A stretch of 64,000 nt of DNA from Medakamo hakoo (Eukaryota; Chlorophyta; Trebouxiophyceae; Coccomyxaceae), in contig CP089460.1 in assembly GCA_026636295.1 (NCBI GenBank), positions 744,001-808,000 on the forward strand, given 5' to 3'. The notes under the pieces were generated by a model that had not been told where the DNA came from, ran no database searches, and saw only the letters and a list, made by a program, of their open reading frames with translations. Both the position numbers and the translations under genes were made by a program. Shown here piece after piece: positions 50,188 through 60,046 of this stretch; the first letter of the stretch is position 1, and every line of letters begins with the position of its first letter.

Positions 50188-50772
50188 CTATCCCTCGCGC
50201 AGCGCGACCAGCCCGGCCGCGGCCGCGGCCGCCTGCTCCCCACCACCTCGTCGGTGGGGGGCACCGCCAGCGCCCCTCCGCCTGCACCTCGCCGCGACCG
50301 CGCCCACGTCCCGCCTCCTGTACAGCTTGACGGCACCGAACGCGGGCGCGCCGCCGCCGCCGCCGCCAGTTGGCACGACCGCGTCCAGGCAGTACGGCAG
50401 GCTGTCCAGGTCGGCCGCGCGCAGCCAGTCCCACTCGCACGCCGATTCGAGAAAAGCAGAGCCGGCGGGGCAGCCTATGGCAGCCGCCCGGTCGGCGGCC
50501 CGGCCCAGGCGGGACAGCGTGGCCGGGTCGGCCCACCCCCGCCGCTCTTCCAGCGCCCGCCACAGCGCGTCGTCGGCCGCGGCCGTGGCCAGCGTTTTGC
50601 AGGTGCAGGCGGCCGCTGCCAGGTCGGCCATGGAGTCCAGGCAGGCCAGGATGAGGTGGAGCAGGTCGGCGTGCAGGTCGAGGAGGGTGGGCGGGTCGTC
50701 GGCGGCGGCGCGCGGCTGGAAGGGCGGCAGCGCGTCGGGCATTGGCTGGAAGGGCGGCGGCGCGTTGGGCAT
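50188..50772 (-). CDS. F-box protein
   Basis: Single-exon frame of 194 residues from ATG at 50772. It starts with a ten-residue direct repeat (MPNAPPPFQP, MPDALPPFQP), then an F-box (LHADLLHLILACLDSMADLA, continuing AAACTCKTLATAAADDALWRALEERRGW). The F-box binds SKP1 in SCF ubiquitin ligases. The remaining about 110 residues show no LRR, kelch or WD repeats; they contain ACEWDWLRAADLDSLPYC and a basic Gly-rich tail. The upstream frame is open beyond 50772, so a 5' exon is possible, but the bZIP gene of the same strand ends at 50984 and leaves little room. Confidence 0.65.
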   Translation of the reverse strand: MPNAPPPFQPMPDALPPFQPRAAADDPPTLLDLHADLLHLILACLDSMADLAAAACTCKTLATAAADDALWRALEERRGWADPATLSRLGRAADRAAAIGCPAGSAFLESACEWDWLRAADLDSLPYCLDAVVPTGGGGGGAPAFGAVKLYRRRDVGAVAARCRRRGAGGAPHRRGGGEQAAAAAAGLVALREG

Positions 50773-50983
50773 TGGGGGGCCGCCCACGCCGCACACGCCG
50801 TCCTCCTTTTTTCCGCCACGCTCCGGCGCGGGGCACACGCAAATAGGTAGCCCTCCTGCCCGCTGAAGCGTGTGAATTTGAGGACGGCGCGATAGAAATA
50901 AACGCAAAAAAAGCAAAAATGAGCGACCTTCTCTATCCATCCACGTTCGGACGGAAGGGAGCCCCCCCCCCCGCCTCTCTCGT

Positions 50984-52321
50984 TCACCCACGGCCATCAC
51001 CGCCACGCTGCTGGCACGCCGCAAACGGGCTGGCGGGCGCACCGCCGCCGCCGCCACCACCTTTCTCAGCCCCCAACGCGACCCGCACCGCGGGCGGCGG
51101 GGTCCGGCCGACGACCGGCGCACAGCCTCCGCGTCCTTCCAGGCCCGCCGCCGCCGCCGCCGCCGCGTGCAGGCTGGCCGCCGCTTGCGGCGAAATCGCC
51201 GCGACCCGGTCCGCGACGGCCGGCACGATCGCCGCCAGGCCCGCCGCGCCGGCCGCCAGGCGCGCGCGCGCCGCGGCCACCGCGGCCTTGAGCGTCTCGT
51301 TGTCGGCGGCCGCAGCCTCCCACCGCTTTTGGGCAGCGGCTGCTTCCGTGGCGGCGGTGCGCGCGGCCGGGCCGTCGGCCGCCGCGAAGCGTTTTTGCAA
51401 CGCGGCCATCTCCCGGCACATGCGCGTCACCTCGGACGCGCGCGTGGTGGCCTCCTCCGCCCGCCGCGCCCGCACCCGGCGCGCAGACTCCCGGTTGGCC
51501 AGGCGGCGCTTTAACTTTTTGGCGTCCGCGGGGGACAGGCCGGCAAAGGCGTCCGGTGGTGGGGGCGGGGCACGCCGGTCCAGGCGCGGGCCTTGCTGCC
51601 CGGGGCGCTGGCGAGGTGGGCCGAACGGCCCGGCGGCGGCCGGCGCGCCACCAGTCTCGGCACCGCCGCCGCCGACGCTCCCACCGACGCCGGGGGAGAG
51701 GACGGCCGTGACGGCCGCCGGCCTCCAGAACGGCGCGGTCTGCCACGTGCGCGTCTGCGGCGGCGGCGGCGTCGTCACCGTGACGGAGCCGGCCGCGTCG
51801 TGCGCTTCCAGGCGGGCGGTGAGCTGGCCGGCGGCGGCGGCGGTGGCGGCAGGGCAGGGCGGGCGGGCGTGGGGTGGTGGTGGGGGCGGGGGCGGGGGCG
51901 CCGCCCGCGCCGGCGCCGCGGCCGGCAGGACAAGCAGGCCGGACAGCCCCCGGCCGGCCAGGCCACCTTGCGGCTGCTGGTGTTGGTGGTGTTGCTGCGC
52001 CGGCGCGACGGGCGAGGCCTGCAGCGCGGGCGCTGGCGGCAGGGGCAGCAGGCCGGACGCGCCGCGGCCGGGCAGGGACAGGCCGCAGGACAGCGTGCGG
52101 GCGGCGTCAAGGAAGGCGAGCGCGTCGGCTGTGCGCGTGTCGATGAGGGAGGGTGAGAGTGTGTGTGACGCGGTCGGCAGCGCTCGCGCCGTGTTCCCGT
52201 CGTCGTCACGTCGGCGCGGCGCGCCCGACACGCAAACGGTGCGCGCCCGCCCGCAACACAAAAGCACGGCGGCGGTGTTTTTTTCTCTCTGCCAACCACC
52301 CGGCCCCAACGCACAATCCAT
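50984..52321 (-). CDS. bZIP transcription factor
   Basis: 383-residue predicted regulator. Exon 1 contributes only seven coding bases (52321-52315, ATGGATT). The intron 52314-52129 starts GTGCGT and ends CACAG, and exon 2 is 52128-50984, giving MDSDALAFLDAARTLSCGLSL. A long Pro/Ala/Gln-rich activation-like region precedes the basic region KKLKRRLANRESARRVRARR with the invariant N-x7-R (NRESARRVR). A zipper follows in which Leu positions are partly replaced by Met, Ala and Trp (REMAALQKRFAAADG...WEAAAADNETLKAAVAAARARL). The tail has no motif. Alternatively the intron is unspliced and the protein starts MDCALGPGG in the same frame. DNA target and pathway unknown. Confidence 0.8.
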   Translation of the reverse strand: MDCALGPGGWQREKNTAAVLLCCGRARTVCVSGAPRRRDDDGNTARALPTASHTLSPSLIDTRTADALAFLDAARTLSCGLSLPGRGASGLLPLPPAPALQASPVAPAQQHHQHQQPQGGLAGRGLSGLLVLPAAAPARAAPPPPPPPPPHARPPCPAATAAAAGQLTARLEAHDAAGSVTVTTPPPPQTRTWQTAPFWRPAAVTAVLSPGVGGSVGGGGAETGGAPAAAGPFGPPRQRPGQQGPRLDRRAPPPPPDAFAGLSPADAKKLKRRLANRESARRVRARRAEEATTRASEVTRMCREMAALQKRFAAADGPAARTAATEAAAAQKRWEAAAADNETLKAAVAAARARLAAGAAGLAAIVPAVADRVAAISPQAAASLHAAAAAAAGLEGRGGCAPVVGRTPPPAVRVALGAEKGGGGGGGAPASPFAACQQRGGDGRG

Positions 52322-52527
52322 GGTGGCGTCGAGCGCGTGAAATTGCCGCGCGTCCGGGGGGTGGGTGCGTGGGTGGGTGGCGGAGGGTGTGGGTCCCGCG
52401 GGCGGTGTGTATTGGGCCGCGCGCCCCCTCTTTCTTTTCTGCGCGGGCCGCCTCGCGGGTGTGAAGCGCCGGGCGAGCGCGCGCGCCTTTTTTTTTTGCC
52501 GTCCACACCCACACCTCTCTGTCGCCT

Positions 52528-54424
52528 TCACACGTCGTCCACCGCGCCCACCAGTTCCAGCGCGGCCGCACTGTCGTCCTCTCCCACGACCACGCCTCCA
52601 CCCTGTCCGTCCTCCTCCCACACAAACCCGGGCGGCCGGATGCAGTCGTCGCCCGGCACGGCGCCGCCCTCGGCCAGCCGGCCGTACAGGGTGTAGGCCC
52701 GCACGGACTCGACGGTCACGTGGACGAGCTGGCCCTTGAGCGCCTCGCCATCGCCCGCGAAGAAGACAATCTTGTTGTGGCGGGACCGGCCGTACGCCAG
52801 CGGAGGCGCGCCGATGGCCGCCTCCGCTTCGGGCCGCGGGTTGGGCCCCTCCACCAGCACCTCCAGCGTCCGCCCCAAAAACCGTTGCGCCCGCTCCTCC
52901 GCCACCTCCGCCACCACCGCGTTCAGCCGGTTCAGGCGGTCGGACTTGACGGCGTCCGGGACCTGGTCGGGCCAGTCCGCCGCGGGCGTGCCCGGGCGCG
53001 GGGAGTACGCCGCGGTGTTGACGCGGTCAAAGCCGACCGACCGCACCAGGTCGCACGTCGCGGCGAAGGCGTCCTCGGACTCGCCGGGGAAGCCGACGAT
53101 CGCGTCCCCGGAAATGGACGCGTCCGGCATGGACCGCCGGATGGAGTCGACGACCCGCCGGTACCGGGCGGCCGTGTAGCCCCGGCGCATGCGCCGCAAC
53201 ACCTCGTCGTCGCCGGCCTGGAACGGGATGTGGAAAAACTCGCACAGCTTGGGCAGGGACGCGCACGCCCTGATGAGGCGGTCCGTGAAGTAGCGCGGGT
53301 GCGACGTCGCGAACCGGATGCGAGCAATGCCCGGGTGGGCGCCGTGGACGACGCGCAACAAGTCCGTGAACGTCCACGCGCGGCGGCCCGACCCGTCGGC
53401 CGCCGCGCCCGGCAGGTCCCGGCCGTACGCGTCGATGTTCTGGCCCAGCAGCGTCACCTCCCTGTAGCCGGCCTCGCCCAGGGCCCTGACCTCGCGGACA
53501 ATGGCGTCGGCCGACCGGGATTGCTCGGCCCCGCGCGTGCGCGGCACGATGCAGTACGTGCAGGCCTCGTTGCACCCGAAGCTCGCGTTGACCCAGGCCG
53601 TGACGGCCGACTCGCGGCGGGGCGTGGCCACGTCCTCCTCGATGGCGATGGGTTCGACGGCCACGACCTGGGCGCCGGCCGCCACCCGGTCCAGCAGGGT
53701 GGCCACGCGACCGACGTGGTGCGGGCCCATGACCAGGTCCAGTTCGGGCACGCGCCGCAGCAGCGCCGCGCCTTCCTGGGACCCGACGCAGCCGGCCAGG
53801 ACGAGCGTCACATCGCCCATGGCCTCCCTCTTCCGCTTGGCCTGTTTCCCCAGCGCGGAATACACCTTTTGTTCGGCCTTGTCCCGGATGGAGCACGTGT
53901 TGTAAATGACGACGCCCGCCTTGGACGGCTCGGGTTCCCAGGCGTAGCCCGACGCTTCCAGGCACCCGGCCATCCGCTCTGAATCGGCCAGGTTCATTTG
54001 GCAGCCGAACGTGTGGATGTGGAAGCGTTTGGCCGTGGGGACAGAGTCGGCCGCGGGCGGGCGGAAGAGCGGGAAGCCTGGCGGGTGGGTTGGATGGGAG
54101 AGGTTGAGAGCGTGGTGAGGTGGCGGCGCCGGGGTCGTGTGAGTCGCCAATTGGGCGCGTGCCAGCCTCCACACACTACGCACCATCCGGCCCACAGAAG
54201 TCAGCGTCCTTGTCGGCTTCACCGTCGACGGGCGGCGGGGCGAGGGACGGGGTGGGGATGGCGGACGCGGACGCGGACGGTGCAGCAGTCGTCGACGGCG
54301 GCGCGGCTGCTGCCGGTCCGCCGCGGTTGGCGGTGGCGCCAGGGGGCGGTAGAGTGCGACGAGCGGTCGGATGAGTGTGGCAGACACGGCCGCCCAGCTG
54401 GGTGGGGCGGGCGGACAGGTGCAT
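52528..54424 (-). CDS. MIAB: tRNA methylthiotransferase MiaB/CDK5RAP1, organelle-targeted
   Basis: Radical-SAM enzyme that adds a methylthio group to i6A37 of tRNAs. Exon 1 is 54424-54184, intron 54183-54078, exon 2 is 54077-52528; 596 residues. The first about 90 residues ([12 protein letters not shown]..., Thr/Pro/Ala-rich) resemble a transit peptide. The UPF0004 domain carries three cluster cysteines ([41 protein letters not shown]). The radical-SAM motif CNEACTYC is near 249, with [14 protein letters not shown] and [10 protein letters not shown] following. A TRAM domain occupies the C-terminus. Sequence looks bacterial/cyanobacterial in style, consistent with plastid or mitochondrial origin. 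The frame beginning MSATLIRPL at 54387 was rejected because it does not keep phase over the intron. Confidence 0.92.
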
Positions 54425-54952
54425 CGTCGTGGGACGCGGGTGGGGGCCGTGTCGCGTGTCCTGCTTGCGAAGAAACTAGCCTCTGCCTCGGCGATGGCAA
54501 CGCCGCTTCACTTTTCCGTTGTGCGCTTAAGCTTTTTTTTCTGACGGTGCGTTTGCCTTGGATGTGCCCGCTCCCAATGCCGCGTCACATCACATGACGT
54601 TTTGCGAGGCACGGTAGCATCGCAGACGTTTGACGGCGAGACTTGAACTGTCCCACCGCGGCCATGCGCGAGGCACAAACGCCCCAGCCGTCGGCTTGTG
54701 TTTGCGTCTGCGGGCCCCAGCCGCCGGGCGTGGAAACAAGGCCGCCGGCACTGGCCCGCCCCCTCCTCCGTCCGCCTGCGCCTCCTCGTCCGCATCTGGA
54801 ATGCCCAGCGGACGCAGCGAAGCCGTCGCACGCCCCACTCCCGCCGCCCAATCTCACGATGCGCCTCCCCGCATGTGAAAAAAAACGCAGGCACTCTCGA
54901 CGCACCCCACGCCAACCTTCCCTCCCTCCTCCGTTCCCATCGTCCACACTGA
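54425..54952. other. Intergenic region between MiaB and RH7-like helicase
   Basis: 528 bases between diverging starts. It contains a TTAAGC followed by a T run (near 54525-54540), a TGACGT core at 54595-54600 of the type bound by bZIP proteins, and Pro-codon-like CCG sequence toward the helicase. No gene or RNA recognised; a segment near 54640 resembling half of a tRNA T-arm does not fold. Probably a bidirectional promoter. Confidence 0.45.
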
Positions 54953-57493
54953 ATGGGCACGGCCGCGGCCGCCAAGAAACAGAAAGCCGCCGCCCGCACC
55001 GCCGCCGCCCTTGCCGGCCAACGCGGGTCCAAAGCCAAGAAAAAGGCCGAACGCGCCCTCAACCCGCCGCCCAAGCCTGTGCGCAACAAGGCGAAATACA
55101 ACAACAAAACACCTGCTGAGAAAAGAGCCGCCAAAGCTGCTAAAATGGCTCGCGTGAACGCGTCTGCGCCCGGTGGGAATGGTGTCGTGAAAAAGGCGGC
55201 GTCACCCCCGCCGGTCGCGCCCGCGGCTAAGAAAGAAAAGAAAGCCAAAGAGACGGACGAAGAAAAGGCGGCGCGCAAGGCCGCACGTAAAGCGGCCAAG
55301 GAAGCGGCGACGGCGGCGGCGGCAGCTGCTCCGTCTCCTGCCACGCCCGTCCGCACCAAGCGGGCGGCGGAGGAGGACGCGCCGGCCGCGCCTAAAAAAG
55401 CGAAAAAAGCGGCCGAGGTCGGCGCGGCCGCAGCGCCTCGCTCGCCGCGGTCTCCCCGCGCCAAGGCCGCCCCTGCCGCCCCGCCCACGCCCGCGCCCGC
55501 GTCCACGCAAGCCACGGGGAAAGGCACGTCCAAACCGGGCCTCAACGCGACGGCCGCCGCCGACTCCGCGCCCGTGCCCGTCGACCAGTTCCGGCTGAGC
55601 GCCCCGACCGTCCGCGCGCTCGCCTCCAAGGGCATCTCCTCCCTCTTCCCCATCCAGGCCGCGACGCTGGACTACGTGCTGGACGGGTCGGACGTCGTCG
55701 GCCGCGCCCGCACCGGCTGTGGCAAGACCCTGGCCTTTGTCCTGCCCATCGTCGAAAGCCTGGCCAAAAGCGCCGAGGGCGGCGGCGGCGGCGGCGGCGC
55801 GCGCCGCCTCCCGCCCGGCCGCCCGCCGCGCGTCATCGTCCTGGCCCCCACCCGCGAGCTGGCCAAGCAAGTCGCGTCGGACTTTGAGCTCATCGGCTCG
55901 GCGCACGGCCTGGCCACGCTGTGCGTGTACGGCGGCGCGCCGTACGGCCCGCAGGAGGGCGCCCTGCGCCGCGGCGTGGACGTCGTCGTCGGCACGCCCG
56001 GCCGGGTCAAAGACCACCTGGAGCGCGGCACGCTCCGCCTGACCGCCCTGGCCTTCCGCGTGTTGGACGAGTGCGACGAGATGCTCAACATGGGCTTTGT
56101 GGACGACGTCGAGAAAATCCTGGCGGCGGGCGGGGCCAAGGGCGCGGACGGCGAGGGCGCCGCCGTCCAGACCCTCCTGTTTTCGGCGACCCTGCCGCCG
56201 TGGGTGAAAGACATCGCCCGCCGCTTCCTGCGGCCGTCCCACCGCACCATCGACTTGGTGGGGTCCTCCAAGCTGAAAGCGTCCGCGTCCGTTCGCCACC
56301 TGGTCCTGCCCTGCCACTGGTCCCAGCGGGCGGCCGTCGTGACGGACGTCGTCCGGTGCTACGGCGCGATGGGCCGGTCCATCGTCTTCACGGAGACCAA
56401 GCGGGACGCGGACGAGCTGGCGGGCGCGGTGGGCGAGGTGTTGGGGGCGCGTGCCCTGCACGGCGACGTGCCCCAAGCCCAGCGCGAGGTCGTGCTGCAA
56501 GCCTTCCGGGCCGGCCGCTTCGACGTCCTGGTCGCGACGGACGTCGCCGCGCGCGGCCTCGACATCTCCGGCGTCGACCTGGTCGTCCAGTGCGAGCCGC
56601 CCAAAGACCCGGAGACGTACATCCACCGGTCCGGCCGGACGGGCCGGGCGGGCGAGACCGGCATCTCCGTCACGCTCGTGGACCGGCGCAAGGAAGGCCT
56701 CGTCCCCTTCATCGAGCGGCGCGCGGGCGTGGCATTTGAGCGGGTCGGCGCGCCGCAGCCCGCCGACATGGCCCGCGTCGCCGGCACGCGGGCGCTGGCC
56801 GCCTTGAAAGGCGTCGACGCCGCGGTCGTGCCCTGGTTCACGCCGTACGCGTCCGCCATGCTGGGCGACGGCGACGGCGAGAGTGGCGGCGGCGGCGGCG
56901 GGCCCGCCTTCCCCGGCGGCGCGGCCGAAGCGCTCGCGCGCGCGCTGGCCATGATTGCCGGGTGCGGCAAATTCCAGGCGCGTTCCCTGCTGACCGCGCA
57001 CGAAGGCTTTGTCACCCTGCACTTCACGGCGCCGGGCACGACCATCGACCGGCCGGGCTTCGTCTTCTCCACCCTGCGCCGCTGGCTGCCCGACGCGACG
57101 GTGGAGGAGGTGAAGCGGCTGACGCTCACGGCCGACGGCAAGGGCGCCGTCTTCGACGTGCCGGCGGACTTGGTGGACGAGTTTTTGTCCAAGGCCGCCG
57201 CCGGTGGTGGTGGGGACAAGGCGCCTGGGCTGGCGCGCCCGTCCGAGCTGCCGGAGCTGAAGAAGCGGGAGGGCGAGGGCCCGACGGGCGGGTTTGGTGG
57301 CGGGGGTGGGGGTGGCTGCGGGCCGGGGCGGGGCGGGTTTGGCGGCCGTGGCGGCGGCTTCCAAGGCGGCCGTGGCGGCGGCTTCCAGGGCGGCGGCGGC
57401 CGCGGTGGTGGGTACCAGGGCGGCCGCTTTGCCGGGCGCGGGGGTGGGGGTGGGGGGCGCGGCGGTTTCGGTGGGCGTGGCCGCGGGCGGTGA
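54953..57493 (+). CDS. RH7: Nucleolar DEAD-box-family RNA helicase, RH7/DDX21-like
   Basis: Single-exon, 846-residue helicase. The Lys/Ala-rich N-terminus (residues 1-200) resembles nucleolar plant RH7 and animal DDX21. The core starts at FRLSAPTVRALASKG (about 212) and has Q motif FPIQ, motif I RTGCGKT, Ia PTRELAKQ, motif II DECD, motif III SAT, motif V ATDVAARGLD, and motif VI HRSGRTGRAG. A GUCT domain follows (CGKFQARSLLTAHEGFVTLH, near 670), specific to the RH3/RH7/DDX21 group. The C-terminus is an RGG/FGG-rich tail (780-846) for RNA binding. Motif II reads DECD where this subfamily normally has DEAD; DECD is functional in UAP56, so activity is plausible. Confidence 0.9.
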   Translation: MGTAAAAKKQKAAARTAAALAGQRGSKAKKKAERALNPPPKPVRNKAKYNNKTPAEKRAAKAAKMARVNASAPGGNGVVKKAASPPPVAPAAKKEKKAKETDEEKAARKAARKAAKEAATAAAAAAPSPATPVRTKRAAEEDAPAAPKKAKKAAEVGAAAAPRSPRSPRAKAAPAAPPTPAPASTQATGKGTSKPGLNATAAADSAPVPVDQFRLSAPTVRALASKGISSLFPIQAATLDYVLDGSDVVGRARTGCGKTLAFVLPIVESLAKSAEGGGGGGGARRLPPGRPPRVIVLAPTRELAKQVASDFELIGSAHGLATLCVYGGAPYGPQEGALRRGVDVVVGTPGRVKDHLERGTLRLTALAFRVLDECDEMLNMGFVDDVEKILAAGGAKGADGEGAAVQTLLFSATLPPWVKDIARRFLRPSHRTIDLVGSSKLKASASVRHLVLPCHWSQRAAVVTDVVRCYGAMGRSIVFTETKRDADELAGAVGEVLGARALHGDVPQAQREVVLQAFRAGRFDVLVATDVAARGLDISGVDLVVQCEPPKDPETYIHRSGRTGRAGETGISVTLVDRRKEGLVPFIERRAGVAFERVGAPQPADMARVAGTRALAALKGVDAAVVPWFTPYASAMLGDGDGESGGGGGGPAFPGGAAEALARALAMIAGCGKFQARSLLTAHEGFVTLHFTAPGTTIDRPGFVFSTLRRWLPDATVEEVKRLTLTADGKGAVFDVPADLVDEFLSKAAAGGGGDKAPGLARPSELPELKKREGEGPTGGFGGGGGGGCGPGRGGFGGRGGGFQGGRGGGFQGGGGRGGGYQGGRFAGRGGGGGGRGGFGGRGRGR

Positions 57494-57751
57494 GAGAGAG
57501 AGAGGGAGAGAGGTCGTGGTCAGGATGGTAACAAGACGACACATACAGACCGACGGAGCACCCAGCCCCCCCTTCTTCTCTCCGCCACGCCTGGGCGCGC
57601 GGGCCGGCCCACCCCCACTCCCCGACCTGTGCCGACAAAGGCCAAGGCCTTTAGTTTGCTGGCCTGGTGGCTGGCAGGACCTGAGACGCCGGCCGCGCTC
57701 GCCCGCGGCGAAAAAAAAGCTCAGGGCGGGCCTCGGCATTGCGGCCGGCCG

Positions 57752-59886
57752 ATGCGAGCTTGGCTTGTCGCGGCGGCGGCGGTCGCCATCCTGCCCTTGC
57801 CAAGGGCCCTTGCCGCCGGTGGAGGGATCCTGGACTTTGGCGATGGCGCCGCACCCCAACCGGAGAAATGCTTCAACCTGACGTGCGTCGCGGAGAGGTT
57901 TTGCTGCTCGCGGGGCAGGCCCCACGGCAGCCGCTCGGCACCCGCAACCACCACGGCCCAGCCCTCACCCCACGCCTCCACCCCCACCCCCCACCCCCCA
58001 AACAACACAGCTTCGACGAACTGTCCTGGGCTGCGGGCGACACCACGTTCTTCACCGATGACATGAGCAGCTCGGACTACTTCACGCAATTTGGCGTGTC
58101 GGAGTACGGCGGCCTGGGCTGGAGCAGTGCGTTGGGGGCGGTCGTCGGCGGCAGAAAGTGCAACGCGGGCCCTGTTGCGCCCGTGCTCGCTCTCCCCACA
58201 CCTCACCCGTTCCGTCCCCGCAACCCCCCCCCACCCCACCCCACCCCACCCCACCCACCCACACCAGACCTGCAAGTCAAGTCCAACGCCTCCTCCATGT
58301 GGTCGCCCAACGCGGCGGCGTCCCTGCCCAACGTCGGCGTCTCCTGGATCGCCACGCCGGTCGTCGCGCTCGCGGCACGCGGCGCATTCCGCCCCGTGGC
58401 CGTCCAGGCCGCCGTCCAAGCCTTTTTCCCGCTGCCGCCCGGCCCTGGGGCCGCCCCGCCCCGCCCGCCCGCCACGCTGACCGTCTGGTCCGTGCGCGCA
58501 GGCAACAAAGCCAGCGGCGGCGGGCCCGAATTCGCGGCGTGCGCGACCGCGGCGCTGCCCTACCCGGCCAGCCCGGCCGACGCGCAGATAGGGCCACGGG
58601 TGCCCGTCGACCTGGCGGCCTGCGGCCCGGCGTCCGCCGGCCTGGTCTTCGGCCTGACGGACCGGCTGGCCTTCTTCGACGCCCCAAACAACGCCTACCT
58701 GTCCGACACCTATTTCGTGATCGACGACGTCGCGGTCTGCGCGGCGGGCGGCGGCGCCGGGTCGGTCTCGCCGCCGCCGCCGTCGATCTACCTGCAGTCC
58801 CCGCCCGTCGGCTTTGCCAACAAGCGGAGGCGGAGGAGGAGCGGGCGCCGGCGGGTCCTGCTGGCCGAGGAAGGCAAGGCGAACAACGGGACGGCCAACG
58901 CGACGGCCGCCGCGGCGGCGCCGCCGTCCTTCCTGCAGGCCGCGCTCGGCCCGCCGCCCGCGCCGCCCCGCCCGGGCTATGTCGCGGGCGCAGCCCAAGC
59001 CGCGGGCGGCGGTGCGGCGCCCTCCTCCTCCTCCGCCGTCTCGCCCGCGCTCGCGGCCGCGGCCCTGACCTCCGCGCCCAGGACGGCGGCCGCCACGCCC
59101 GCCAACGCGTCCGCGGCGGACAGGGCGGCGTCCACAGCCGCGGCCGTCGCCGCGGGCGGCGGCGGCGGCTGTTTCGCCCAGGGCTTTGACGCCCTGGCCT
59201 GGCGCCCGACCGTCAACCACACCCTGGACACGGACTCGTACGTCTCGTACTACGCCCCCCTGGTCGACGGCGCCGGGCTGGCGTGGGTCAATGCGGCGGT
59301 CGTCAAGGACGCGGCCCCGCCCCGCGGCGCGACGTCGCCCCTGCACTACGCCCGGCCACGCTTCCCGGGCCCCCTGTATGCCTTTGCCCAGGCCGGCACG
59401 TTCAGGCCGGTCGCCGTGTCCGTCTCGCCGCGCTGCGAGGCGACGTACCCCCTGACCCCCGTCGATCCGGCCCTGTGCCCGGGGCCGGTCGGCCCGCCGC
59501 CGGTGTTTGAAGTCGCGGCCTTGAAAGCGGGCGGGCTGGACGGCGTGTCCGGCGCGGAACTGCGCGTGTGCGCGACGGCGGCCCTGGGCGCGCCACCCCT
59601 GCCGCCGCCTGGCCCGGGACCCACGGGGACGGGCGAGCCCGTCGTCATTGACCTGTCACCGTGCGGGCCGGCTGTGTTGGCGTTGCGCTTCCGCCTGGTG
59701 CCGCCCTTCCAGGCGCGCGAGACCAGCTTCGCGCTGGACGACCTGATCGTCTGCCCTGGCGATGGCGGCGGCGGGAAGGGTGGGGGTGGGGGCGGCAAGT
59801 CGAGTGTGAAGGCGCCGGCGGCGGGCGCGGTGACGGAGTTGCCGGTCGTCGACCCGCCGGCCTGGCCCGGGACGCTGCTGGCCTGA
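57752..59886 (+). CDS. Secreted protein with two tandem homologous domains
   Basis: Exons 57752-57882, 58011-58126, 58268-59886; 621 residues, phases 2 then 1. Signal peptide MRAWLVAAAAVAILPLPRALA. The mature part repeats one domain twice. Copy 1: TFDELSWAAG, YGGLGWSNLQVKSNASSMW, GAFRPVAVQA, then LTVWSVRAG, DLAACGPAS, and FVIDDVAVC. Copy 2: GFDALAWRPT, GAGLAWVNAAVV, GTFRPVAVSV, then FEVAALKAG, DLSPCGPA, and FALDDLIVC. The closing xxDDxxVC strand in both copies suggests a beta-sandwich module of the kind found in secreted algal and bacterial surface proteins. The linker between copies is Ala/Pro-rich. Sequons NLT, NAS and NHT are present. No named family is assigned. Confidence 0.65.
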
Positions 59887-60046
59887 GGGGAAGAGAGGCG
59901 GAGGGAAGAGTGGGAAGAGATGGGCGTGCGCCATCGTTTACGTGTTGACCCTTGTCTCTCTTGTACGTGTTTTTTTTGAAGGCTGGTCCGGCCGCATGAG
60001 GGGAGCGGGCCGGGCCATTCTTTCGTTTGTAAAAAAAAACACAAAA

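Noticed and set aside
52720-53982. Plus-strand 420-codon open frame opposite MiaB
   Set aside because: Antisense shadow caused by high GC; no similarity to any family and no intron or start context.
53027-54172. Long alternative frames overlapping MiaB on the same strand
   Set aside because: They are Arg/Pro/Gly-rich shifted readings of the MiaB exon without family motifs; all cluster cysteines are in the chosen frame.
54600-54690. Possible tRNA (a TTCAAGT-like loop on the minus strand near 54640)
   Set aside because: The five bases either side of the loop do not pair and no acceptor or anticodon stem could be placed.
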